A stretch of DNA of 64,000 nt from Enterovirga rhinocerotis (GTDB lineage: Bacteria; Pseudomonadota; Alphaproteobacteria; Rhizobiales; Beijerinckiaceae): assembly GCF_004363955.1 (NCBI RefSeq), contig NZ_SNZR01000016.1, positions 186,001-250,000 of the forward strand. The letters run 5' to 3'. The first letter of the stretch is position 1. Each line of letters starts with the position of its first letter. The position numbers and the translations under genes were made by a program. The notes beneath the pieces are model-generated. The model searched no databases. It saw nothing but the letters and a program-made list of their open reading frames with translations, and was not told where the DNA came from. Positions 24,997-32,246 of the stretch are shown here, piece by piece.

Positions 24997-26385
24997 TTAA
25001 TCCGGTTTAACGTTTGCGCGCGGGGCGAGTTCGGCGAACCGCGCCACGAGCCGGCGCGCCACCTCCTCCTTGCCGAGGCTCGGCCAGGATTCGACCCCGG
25101 CCGCCGTCACGAGATGCACCGCGTTCTCGGCGCCGCCCATGATCCCGGTGCCCGGCGAGACGTCGTTGGCGACGATGAGATCGCAGCCCTTGCGCGCGAG
25201 CTTCGCCTGCGCGTGCTCGATCACCCGTTCGGTCTCGGCCGCGAAGCCGACGACGAGCGGCGGCCGGCCGGCCGGAAGGTGCGCGACGGTCTTCAGGATG
25301 TCGGGGTTGAGGGCGAGGCGCAGAGGCGGAGGCTCGCTGCCGTCCTTCTTCAGCTTCTGCTCCGATTCGCCCGCCGCCCTCCAATCGGCGACGGCTGCGG
25401 CGAAGATCGCGATATCGGCTGGCAGCGCCTTTTCCACCGCCGCCAGCATCTCGCGGGCGCTCTCGACATGGACGATCTCGACGCCGGCCGGATCGGGGAT
25501 CGCGACCGGCCCGGAGACGAGTGTCACCCGCGCCCCCGCTGCCGCCGCCGCGGCGGCGATGGCGTGGCCCTGGCGGCCCGAGGAGCGGTTCGCGATGTAG
25601 CGCACGGGGTCGATCGGCTCGTGTGTCGGGCCGGAGGTGACGAGGACATGGCGGCCGGAGAGGGCGCGCCCAGATTCCTTGCCCACTTCTCCGGACCGGG
25701 GACTCCCTCCCTCCTCATCCTGAGGTGCCTCGCAAAGCGAGGCCTCGAAGGACGCACCGCCCTGGGTGCTTCGAGGCCGGCCTCCGGCTGGCACCTCAGC
25801 ATGAGGACGCGAGGGGATCGGGCGCTCCGGTGTGATGCCGCTCGCGATCATCCCCTCGAGCGCCGCCACGATCTCGAGCGGCTCGGCGAGGCGGCCGGGG
25901 CCCCATTCGGCCTCGGCCATGGCGCCTTCGTTCGGGCCGACCACCTGGACGCCATCGTCTTTGAGGGTGGCGAGGTTCCGCTGCGTCGCCGGGTGCTGCC
26001 ACATGCGCACGTTCATGGCGGGCGCGATCAGGATCGGCAGCGTCGTCGCGAGGAGGATCGTCGTCGCGAGGTCGTCGGCATGGCCGCCCGCCATCCGGGC
26101 CATGAGATTGGCGGTCGCCGGCGCGACGACGATGGCATCGGCGTCGCGGGCGAGGCGGATATGGCCGATTTCGGTCTCGAGATTGCGGTCGAAGAGGTCG
26201 GTATGGGCCGGCTCGCCGCACAGGGCGGCCGCCGAGAGCGGCGTGATGAAATGCTGCGCTCCGGCCGTCAGGACCGGCCGCACCCTGGCGCCACGTTCGC
26301 GCAGCCGCCGGATCAGGTCGAGCGACTTGTAGGCCGCGATGCCGCCGCCGATGACGAGAAGGATGCGCCGGCCGTCGAGAATCAT
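24997..26385 (-). CDS. coaBC: Bifunctional phosphopantothenoylcysteine decarboxylase/synthase with repeat-derived insertion
   Basis: Makes 4'-phosphopantetheine for coenzyme A: CoaB condenses phosphopantothenate with Cys, CoaC (FMN) decarboxylates. CoaC is at residues ~5-185 (VIGGGIAAYKS, ETEIGHIRLARDAD, APAMN); CoaB is at ~245-455 (TSGPTHEPIDPVRYIANRSSG, FAAETE, DLIVANDV). The linker between them is about 50 residues longer than usual; residues ~194-225 are encoded exactly by a palindromic repeat (25713-25806) read in frame. 462 residues against ~400 typical. The start overlaps the toxin gene stop by 4 bp. Essential enzyme, so the insertion must be tolerated. Confidence 0.95.
   Translation of the reverse strand: MILDGRRILLVIGGGIAAYKSLDLIRRLRERGARVRPVLTAGAQHFITPLSAAALCGEPAHTDLFDRNLETEIGHIRLARDADAIVVAPATANLMARMAGGHADDLATTILLATTLPILIAPAMNVRMWQHPATQRNLATLKDDGVQVVGPNEGAMAEAEWGPGRLAEPLEIVAALEGMIASGITPERPIPSRPHAEVPAGGRPRSTQGGASFEASLCEAPQDEEGGSPRSGEVGKESGRALSGRHVLVTSGPTHEPIDPVRYIANRSSGRQGHAIAAAAAAAGARVTLVSGPVAIPDPAGVEIVHVESAREMLAAVEKALPADIAIFAAAVADWRAAGESEQKLKKDGSEPPPLRLALNPDILKTVAHLPAGRPPLVVGFAAETERVIEHAQAKLARKGCDLIVANDVSPGTGIMGGAENAVHLVTAAGVESWPSLGKEEVARRLVARFAELAPRANVKPD
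25713..25806. repeat. Family D palindromic element inside coaBC
   Basis: A 94-bp palindromic element starting CCTCATCCTGAGGTGCC and ending GGCACCTCAGCATGAGG, with internal arms GGCCTCGAAGGA and TGCTTCGAGGCC. The same family occurs intergenically at 34050-34146. Here it lies within coaBC, is open in the coaBC frame and encodes a Pro/Gly/Ser/Glu-rich linker with no stop codon. Confidence 0.9.
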
Positions 26386-26810
26386 CGGACATCCTCGGGC
26401 GCCCGGAACGGAACGCCGAAAGCGGAGAAGTGGCGGGCGTTGAAGGTCACGACCGTGCGATCCGTCAACTGGGCGCAGGCCGCGATGCAGGCATCGGCGA
26501 GGCCCGGAGAAATCCCGGCCGTTTCGGCTTTCGCCAGCAATTGACCGGTGCGTGTCGCGACGCGCGCATCGACGGCCAGGAGGCGCGAACCGAAGAAGTC
26601 CTCAATTCCGTCCACCCAAGCATCGAGGATCGACGCTTTTCGTGTCGCGCCGCGGAGCTTCAGCCGGTCGACGCCGAAACGCAGCTCCGTCAGCGTGACG
26701 ACGCAGACAAAGCTCAAGCCCTTGTGACGTGACAGCCAGCCGTCGACCAGCTCGAAGTCCCGGGAGACCGGCGACGTCCGTGAGACAACGTCGGTATCGA
26801 GCACGAACAA
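26382..26810 (-). CDS. vapC: PIN-domain toxin, VapC/FitB-like
   Basis: A 142-residue PIN ribonuclease. The acidic metal-binding residues are in LDTDVVSR at the start, TLTELRFGV in the middle, ADACIAACA and the C-terminal NARHF. Likely cleaves RNA when free of its antitoxin. The TTG at 26810, two bases after the antitoxin stop, opens the conserved FVLDTD strand; a GTG two codons later is also possible. Upstream frame is antisense to the antitoxin. Its stop overlaps the coaBC start (ATGA, 4 bp), so the toxin and an essential gene share one transcript and coupled translation. Confidence 0.85.
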   Translation of the reverse strand: MFVLDTDVVSRTSPVSRDFELVDGWLSRHKGLSFVCVVTLTELRFGVDRLKLRGATRKASILDAWVDGIEDFFGSRLLAVDARVATRTGQLLAKAETAGISPGLADACIAACAQLTDRTVVTFNARHFSAFGVPFRAPEDVR

Positions 26811-26812
26811 GC

Positions 26813-27079
26813 CTATTCGCCGAAGAGCGGCTTGGACCGGAGAGGAATCGGACCGGGCGCAACTTCGAGCCATTCGTCGTGGCTCAGAGGAAAGCAGCGG
26901 AGGTGTTCCTCGAAGGAGCGAGTGGGGCTGCCCTCCCGCGCCCGCTCCCACTCCGCTTCGGACACGACGACGACCGCCTCGCGTCCCCGTCGGGCGACCC
27001 GCTGCGGCTCGCCCGCGAGGGCGGCATCCATCACGTCGCCGAGATGGGCCCGGGCGTCCCTGACCAGCCACGTCTTCAT
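26813..27079 (-). CDS. Phd/YefM-family antitoxin
   Basis: An 88-residue antitoxin: the N-terminal DNA-binding fold reads KTWLVRDARAHLGDVMDAALAGEPQRVARRGREAVVVVSEAEWER, matching Phd/YefM proteins, and the acidic/aromatic tail (RCFPLSHDEWLEV) would bind the toxin. A ggag site precedes ATG 27079; a Met at 27106 in frame would place the start inside the presumed operator. It precedes vapC by 2 bases between stop and start. A palindrome just upstream (27091-27109) fits autoregulation. Confidence 0.85.
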   Translation of the reverse strand: MKTWLVRDARAHLGDVMDAALAGEPQRVARRGREAVVVVSEAEWERAREGSPTRSFEEHLRCFPLSHDEWLEVAPGPIPLRSKPLFGE

Positions 27080-27090
27080 GCATCGTCTCC

Positions 27091-27109
27091 GATGTACAAG
27101 ATGCACATC
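27091..27109 (-). promoter_or_regulatory. Candidate toxin-antitoxin operator palindrome
   Basis: GATGTACA-AGA-TGCACATC, an 8-bp inverted repeat with a 3-base spacer and one mismatch, begins 11 bases before the antitoxin start codon. YefM/Phd repressors recognise palindromes with a TGTACA core, which is present here. Binding is inferred. Confidence 0.5.
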
Positions 27110-27131
27110 TCGCGCGCAGGTCGCAAGGCGG

Positions 27132-28697
27132 CTAGAACCCGGACGCGATCCCGATCAGCAGAAGCGCGACGATGACCCAGAGGCCCCAGGCGATCCAGCC
27201 CAGGGCGCGCGCCGGACGACGGCCGATCCCGGTGATGGAATCGTGTTCGAGCTGGAGAGACCGATCGGTCACCGTCTCGAGCTTGGTCAGGATGCGCTCG
27301 GCCCGCTGCGCCATCTCGGGCGCGTCGGCCAGCACGCGGGCGAGATCGGCGAGGCCGCGTCCCGCCTGCTCAACGCGGCCGATGGGGCCGAGATGCCGCT
27401 CGATCCAGCCCCGCGCCACCGGCTCGGCGGCGGCCCAGATGTTGAGCTTCGGATCGAGCGAGCGCGCGACGCCCTCGACGACGACCATGGTCTTCTGGAG
27501 CATGATCAGCTCGGTGCGGGTCGTCATGTCGAAGAGGGCCGTGATCTCGAACAGAAGCGTCAGCAGCTTCGCCATCGAGATCTCGTCGGCCCGCCGGTCG
27601 TGGATCGGCTCGCCGATGGCGCGAAGCGCCTGGGCGAAATCCTCGACCGAATGGCTCGGCGGCACGTAGCCGGCCTCGAAATGGACCATGGCCACCCGGC
27701 GATAGTCGCGCAGGATGAAGCCGAGCAGGATCTCGGCGAGGAAGCGCCGCTCCTTGAGGCCGAGGCGGCCCATGATGCCGGTATCGACGGCGACGAGACG
27801 GCCTTCCGCATCCACCATCAGGTTTCCGGGATGCATGTCGGCGTGGAAGAAGCCGTCCCGGATCGCCTGTTTCAGGAAGGACTGGATCAGGTTCCGCGCG
27901 AGGGCCGGCCGGTCGTGCCCCGCCGCCTCGATCGCATCGAGCCGGTGGAGCGGGATGCCGTCGATCCATTCGGTGGCGAGGATGTCGCGGCTCGTCAGCT
28001 CCCAATCGGGCTTCGGGACGCGGAAATCGGTGTCGTCCGCCGTGTTCTCGGCGAGTTCGGAGAGCGCCGCCGCCTCGAGCCGGAGGTCCGTCTCGACGGC
28101 GACCGAGCGGGCGAGAATCTCGACGGTGCCCGTGGGCTTGAGGCGCCGCGCTTCCGGCAGGCGCCGCTCGGCGATGCGGGCCGAGAAGCGCATCGCCTGG
28201 AGGTCGCGGGCGAAGCGCTCGCGCACGCCGGGCCGGATGACCTTGATCGCGAGGACGCGGCCGTCGCGGGCGGTCACGGCCTTGTGGACCTGCGCGATCG
28301 AGGCCGCCGCCACCGGATCGCTGAAGCTCGAGAAGACCGCATCGACGGGCCGGCCGAGCGCGGCCTCGATCGTCGCCTCCGCCTCCGCGCGCGGGAAGGG
28401 CGGCATCCGGTCCTGCAGGCTCTCGAGATCGCGCGCCGCCTGGACGCCGACGATGTCGGGCCGCGTCGCGAGGAACTGGCCGAACTTCACGTAGGATGGG
28501 CCGAGCCGGGTCAGCGCGGCGGAGAGCCGTGTCGCCCCCGTGCCTGCATCGCGCCGCTCGACCAGGCGAGCGATGCGCAGGCCGAGCCGCGCGCCCGGCG
28601 GCAGCACCGAGGCGTCGACCAGCGACAAGGCTCCCTCGCGGGCGAGCACGAAGCCCGTGCGCAGGTTCCGGACGAGATGCGCGATGGATCCGATCAT
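27132..28697 (-). CDS. ubiB: UbiB, atypical kinase-like ubiquinone biosynthesis factor
   Basis: A 521-residue ADCK/UbiB protein needed for ubiquinone synthesis; an ATPase with a protein-kinase-like fold anchored in the inner membrane. Seen are LTRLGPSYVKFGQFLATRPD (KxGQ motif), AASIAQVHKAV (Ala-rich loop), AIKVIRPG, TEWIDGIPL, GFFHADMHPGNLMV (catalytic Asp/Asn) and AVDTGIMG (metal Asp), and a C-terminal transmembrane pair (residues ~495-520). Follows ubiE on the same strand with a family A repeat between them. Confidence 0.95.
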   Translation of the reverse strand: MIGSIAHLVRNLRTGFVLAREGALSLVDASVLPPGARLGLRIARLVERRDAGTGATRLSAALTRLGPSYVKFGQFLATRPDIVGVQAARDLESLQDRMPPFPRAEAEATIEAALGRPVDAVFSSFSDPVAAASIAQVHKAVTARDGRVLAIKVIRPGVRERFARDLQAMRFSARIAERRLPEARRLKPTGTVEILARSVAVETDLRLEAAALSELAENTADDTDFRVPKPDWELTSRDILATEWIDGIPLHRLDAIEAAGHDRPALARNLIQSFLKQAIRDGFFHADMHPGNLMVDAEGRLVAVDTGIMGRLGLKERRFLAEILLGFILRDYRRVAMVHFEAGYVPPSHSVEDFAQALRAIGEPIHDRRADEISMAKLLTLLFEITALFDMTTRTELIMLQKTMVVVEGVARSLDPKLNIWAAAEPVARGWIERHLGPIGRVEQAGRGLADLARVLADAPEMAQRAERILTKLETVTDRSLQLEHDSITGIGRRPARALGWIAWGLWVIVALLLIGIASGF

Positions 28698-28708
28698 CGG
28701 GAGGTCTC

Positions 28709-28857
28709 ACCCTCCCTTGGAGGGGGAGGGTCGGACCGTAGGTCCGGGGTGGGGTGACGCGCGGTGTCCGCCTCGATGGCGGGGGACGATGATAAAAGGC
28801 GGGTGTCACCCCACCCCGACGGCTTCGCCGTCGACCCTCCCCCTCCAGGGGAGGGTG
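28709..28857. repeat. Family A palindromic element, copy 3 (forward orientation)
   Basis: Same inverted ends as the other copies, with one base change in the left end (CCCTTGGAGG). GGACCGTAGGTCC arm on the left, GACGGCTTCGCCGTC arm on the right, and a different ~45-bp centre that contains AT-richer GATGATAAAAGG. Lies between ubiE and ubiB in the same operon. Confidence 0.88.
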
Positions 28858-28887
28858 AGCACGCCGTCCGCTCCACCGGGATGCCCA

Positions 28888-29661
28888 CTAGATCTTCCAA
28901 CCCGAATGGATCGCCACGACGCCGCCCGTCAGCGGACGATGCGAGACGCGGCGGAAGCCGGCCTCCTCGATCATCCGCTCGAAGGTGGCCGGCGGCGGGA
29001 ACTGGCGGATCGATTCGACGAGGTACTGGTAGGAGGCGCGGTCCTTGGTCACCCATTCGCCGAGCTTGGGGATGACGTTGAAGGAATAGGCCTCGTAGAT
29101 CGCGTCCAGGCCCGGCACGTCGACATGCGAGAATTCGAGGCAGAGGAAGCGCGAGCCGGGTCGCAGCACCCGGTGCGCCTCGGCGAGCGCCCGCTCGATC
29201 CGGGGCACGTTGCGGATGCCGAAGGCGATCGTGTAGCCGTCATAGGAGGCGTCGGCGAAGGGAAGCTCCTCCGCATTGGCCTCCACGAACTCCGCCCGCT
29301 CGATCCCCCGCTTCTCCGCGCGCTCGCGGCCGACGGCGAGCATCGCGGCGTTGATGTCGGCGACCGTGACCGAGGTCTTCGCCCCGCCCGCCTCGAGGAC
29401 GCGGAAGGCGACGTCGCCCGTGCCGCCGGCGACGTCGAGATGGCGGAAAGGCCGCGTGCGCGAGGGCCGCAGCATCGAGACGAGCGCCTGTTTCCAGAGC
29501 CGGTGAAGGCCGGCCGACATCAGGTCGTTCATCAGGTCGTAGCGACCCGCGACCGAATGGAAGACTTCGTCGACCCGCCCCTGCTTCTCGCCGAGCGGTA
29601 CGTCCTCGAAGCCGAAATGCGTGGTGTCGTCGCCGCGCGGGCTGTGGTTCGCGTCCTGCAT
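28888..29661 (-). CDS. ubiE: Demethylmenaquinone/2-methoxy-6-polyprenylbenzoquinol C-methyltransferase
   Basis: SAM-dependent C-methylation in ubiquinone synthesis. The protein opens [13 protein letters not shown], then [25 protein letters not shown], the SAM motif [28 protein letters not shown], and ends [11 protein letters not shown], all as in UbiE/COQ5. ATG 29661 gives 257 residues, normal for the family; a start at 29697 would add 12 residues. No strong ribosome-binding site is seen. Upstream of ubiB and coaBC on the same strand, a conserved alphaproteobacterial order. Confidence 0.95.
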   Translation of the reverse strand: MQDANHSPRGDDTTHFGFEDVPLGEKQGRVDEVFHSVAGRYDLMNDLMSAGLHRLWKQALVSMLRPSRTRPFRHLDVAGGTGDVAFRVLEAGGAKTSVTVADINAAMLAVGRERAEKRGIERAEFVEANAEELPFADASYDGYTIAFGIRNVPRIERALAEAHRVLRPGSRFLCLEFSHVDVPGLDAIYEAYSFNVIPKLGEWVTKDRASYQYLVESIRQFPPPATFERMIEEAGFRRVSHRPLTGGVVAIHSGWKI

Positions 29662-29776
29662 GAAGCCGGCATAGCGAAAAGCCGGGAGCAGCGCCACGCG
29701 GGGCGGCGGTCCGAATGAAGGCCGGGACGCGACCGGGAGTCACGGAGCGCGCCGATCCGGCTCGACCTCGCGTCTC

Positions 29777-29924
29777 ACCCTCCCCTGGAGGGGGAGGGTC
29801 GCCGGCGAAGCCGGCGGGGTGGGGTGAAAACCACCTCGCCGTCGGCTTCGACGTCGTCGCGGAGGATGCCGCGCATCACCCCACCCCGGACCTTCGGTCC
29901 GACCCTCCCCCTCCAGGGGAGGGT
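29777..29924. repeat. Family A palindromic element, copy 4 (reverse orientation)
   Basis: Same 24-bp ends; GCCGGCGAAGCCGGC arm left and GGACCTTCGGTCC arm right, so it is inverted relative to copies 2, 3 and 5. Centre sequence differs from copies 1 and 2. Lies between the ubiE start and the gapR stop. Confidence 0.88.
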
Positions 29925-29940
29925 CTGTGCCCGCCGCCGC

Positions 29941-30195
29941 TCAGTTCATCCCTAGGGCCTGCATGTAGAGGTCGAGGATGGCCTCCTGCTCCTGCCGCTC
30001 CTCATGATCCTGCTTGCGGATGCGCAGGATCTGGCGGACGGCCTTGGAATCGAAGCCGCGGCCCTTCAGCTCCGCGAAGACGTCCTTGATGTCGCCCGCG
30101 ATGCCGGCCTTCTCCTCCTCGAGACGCTCGATACGCTCGATGAACTGCTTCAGCTCTTCGGCTGCAACGCCGGATTCGGCGACATCCGCGACCAT
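29941..30195 (-). CDS. gapR: GapR-type nucleoid-associated protein (DUF2312)
   Basis: An 84-residue all-helical protein. The sequence [36 protein letters not shown] then [13 protein letters not shown] matches DUF2312/GapR, which in Caulobacter encircles overtwisted DNA and helps gyrase and topoisomerase IV near forks. Length (84) is close to Caulobacter GapR (89). Start at ATG 30195; the open frame upstream is Arg-rich and non-homologous. Monocistronic-looking, downstream of a DUF1244 gene on the same strand. Confidence 0.92.
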   Translation of the reverse strand: MVADVAESGVAAEELKQFIERIERLEEEKAGIAGDIKDVFAELKGRGFDSKAVRQILRIRKQDHEERQEQEAILDLYMQALGMN

Positions 30196-30275
30196 GGCCG
30201 GGGCATCCTCTTGGACGGTTGAAACAAAAAGCCGCGCGGCCGTGGACCCACGGCGACAAGCGCGGCCAGGGCGTC

Positions 30276-30578
30276 TTAATGCCTGTGGCCGGCCTTGTCG
30301 AACGCCGCCGCCTGGGCGGGCGTCGCCTCCGTCTGGTGCTTCGCCTTCCACTCCTCGTAGGGCATGCCGTAGACCTCCTCGCGGCTGGCCTCCTTCGAGA
30401 GCGCGACGCCGCGCTCGTCGGCTGCGTCCTTGAGCCAGTTCGACAGGCAGTTTCGGCAGAACCCGGCGAGGTTCATGAGGTCGATGTTCTGAACATCGGT
30501 GCGCTCGCGCAGGTGCCGGACGAGCCGCCGGAAGGCCGCGGCTTCGAGTTCGGTGCGGGTTTTGTCGTCGAAATCCAT
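30276..30578 (-). CDS. DUF1244 protein
   Basis: A 100-residue cytosolic protein of the DUF1244 family: [36 protein letters not shown] and [14 protein letters not shown] are characteristic, including the CRNC cysteine pair. The family is widespread in proteobacteria with no assigned reaction. It is 80 bp upstream of gapR on the same strand and divergent from the DUF1287 gene. Confidence 0.88.
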   Translation of the reverse strand: MDFDDKTRTELEAAAFRRLVRHLRERTDVQNIDLMNLAGFCRNCLSNWLKDAADERGVALSKEASREEVYGMPYEEWKAKHQTEATPAQAAAFDKAGHRH

Positions 30579-30667
30579 GCTGCCCTTCCTTCTCCTCGGA
30601 CCCGGCCCGGCCTCAAATTCGGCCGATTGCGGCGGCGCCTGTCGATCGAACGTATATCGGAGCCGCC

Positions 30668-31264
30668 ATGATCCTTCACCGCCGTTCGGTGCTCTTCGGC
30701 CTTGCCGGCCTCGTCCCGTCGCTGGCGGCGGCCGATGAGTGGAGCGCCCGGCTCGTCGCGGCCGCCCAGGGGCAGGTCGGCGTGACGACGATCTACGATC
30801 CCGCCTATGTCAGGCTGGATTATCCCGGAGGCGATGTGCCGCGGGCGCGCGGGGTCTGCACCGATGTCGTCATCCGCGCCTATCGCGACGCCTTCGCTGT
30901 CGATCTGCAGAAGTTCGTCCACGAGGACATGCGCTCGGCCTTCGCGGCTTATCCTAAGATCTGGGGCCAGACGCGGCCCGACCGCAACATCGACCACCGC
31001 CGCGTGCCCAATCTCGAGACCTTCTTCTCTCGCCGGCGGGCCGCGCTGCCGGTCTCGGAGACCGGCGCGGATTATCGACCCGGCGATCTCGTGACCCAGC
31101 GCCTACCGGGCAACCTGCCGCATATCGCCATCGTCACGGCCCGGACGACGCGGGACGGAAAGCGGCCCCTTCTGGCGCACAATATCGGCTCCGGCACCCA
31201 GGTCGAGGACATCCTCTTCTCCTATCGGATCGTCGGCCATTACCGCTGGCGGCCGGCGGCCTGA
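30668..31264 (+). CDS. DUF1287 protein, exported
   Basis: A 198-residue protein with an N-terminal export signal that contains a twin Arg (HRRSVLFGLAGL). The body has the DUF1287 hallmarks: GVTTIYDPAYVRLDYPGGDVP, RGVCTDVVIRAYR with the putative catalytic Cys, DLQKFVHEDM, and LPHIAIV with a His. The family resembles NlpC/P60-type cysteine peptidases or amidases, which act on peptidoglycan, but activity is unproven. Starts 90 bp after the divergent DUF1244 start. Confidence 0.85.
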   Translation: MILHRRSVLFGLAGLVPSLAAADEWSARLVAAAQGQVGVTTIYDPAYVRLDYPGGDVPRARGVCTDVVIRAYRDAFAVDLQKFVHEDMRSAFAAYPKIWGQTRPDRNIDHRRVPNLETFFSRRRAALPVSETGADYRPGDLVTQRLPGNLPHIAIVTARTTRDGKRPLLAHNIGSGTQVEDILFSYRIVGHYRWRPAA

Positions 31265-31325
31265 CCCGCGGCGAGCGGCCGGCGTGGCGCGGCACCTGGA
31301 AATGGCCTAGGAGCGGCCCGTCGCC

Positions 31326-32246
31326 ATGGCCTCCCTCCCCCGATCCGATACGGCCGGTTCCGGTCTCGCGCTGCCGCTCGCCGCGTTGATCCTCGGCGCC
31401 TGGGCGATGGGCATGTCGCCGATCTTCGTGCGGCTCGCCTCCCCCGAGGTCGGGCCCTTCGCCTCGGCCTTCTGGCGCGTCGCGCTCGCCCTGCCGCTGC
31501 TTTATGGCTGGATGCGGATCGAGGACCGCACCGGAAGCGGACGGCGCGGGCCGATCCGCCCCGCGGCCCTTCTGGCGGGTGCCGCCTTCGCGGGCGATCT
31601 CCTGTTCTGGCACCTCTCGATCATGGCGACGAGCGTCGCCAACGCGACCTTCTTCGCCACCACCGCCCCGGTCTTCGTCGTCCTCGCGACCTGGCTCGTG
31701 CTGCGCCGGCGGGTCTCGGGCGCGACGCTCGGAGGCCTCGCCCTCTGTCTTGCGGGCGGCGCGGCGCTCGTCTTCGAGAGCCTGGCGGTCGATCCCGGCC
31801 GGCTGCGGGGCGATCTCTACGGCGTCGTCACGGCCACCTTTTTCGCGATGTACCTTCTCGCCATGGCGCGGGCGCGCGAAGGCGAAGGCGCTGCCCGTGT
31901 CACGTTCTGGTCGTCGGTCGTCACCGCCGCCATCCTCCTCGTCGCGGCGGTTCTCTTCGACCGGGACGTGTTCTGGGCGCAGCGGGCCGAGACCTGGGCG
32001 GCCCTCGCGGGGCTCGCTCTCGTCAGCCAGGCGGGCGGACAGGGGCTGCTCGCGGTCGCGCTCGGCCGGCTTCCGGCCGTGTTCTCCTCGCTCGTCATTT
32101 TCCTCGAAGCGGTCTTCGCGGCCGCTGCCGGCTGGATCGTGCTGGGCGAGCCGCTTTCGCTGGTCCAATATGGCGGCGGCGCGCTGATCCTCCTCGGGAT
32201 CGTTCTCGCGCGTCCGAAACGGCCGACGGAAGGGGAGGCGCCATGA
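31326..32246 (+). CDS. EamA/DMT family transporter
   Basis: A 306-residue inner membrane protein with about ten hydrophobic segments arranged as two EamA repeats (repeat 1 ends with LVLRRRVSGATLGGLALCLAGG, repeat 2 ends with GEPLSLVQYGGGALILLGIVLA). The family exports or imports small metabolites such as amino acids or sugars. It overlaps the next gene by 4 bp (ATGA), so it may move the substrate of the glycerate kinase pathway, which is inference only. Confidence 0.85.
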   Translation: MASLPRSDTAGSGLALPLAALILGAWAMGMSPIFVRLASPEVGPFASAFWRVALALPLLYGWMRIEDRTGSGRRGPIRPAALLAGAAFAGDLLFWHLSIMATSVANATFFATTAPVFVVLATWLVLRRRVSGATLGGLALCLAGGAALVFESLAVDPGRLRGDLYGVVTATFFAMYLLAMARAREGEGAARVTFWSSVVTAAILLVAAVLFDRDVFWAQRAETWAALAGLALVSQAGGQGLLAVALGRLPAVFSSLVIFLEAVFAAAAGWIVLGEPLSLVQYGGGALILLGIVLARPKRPTEGEAP

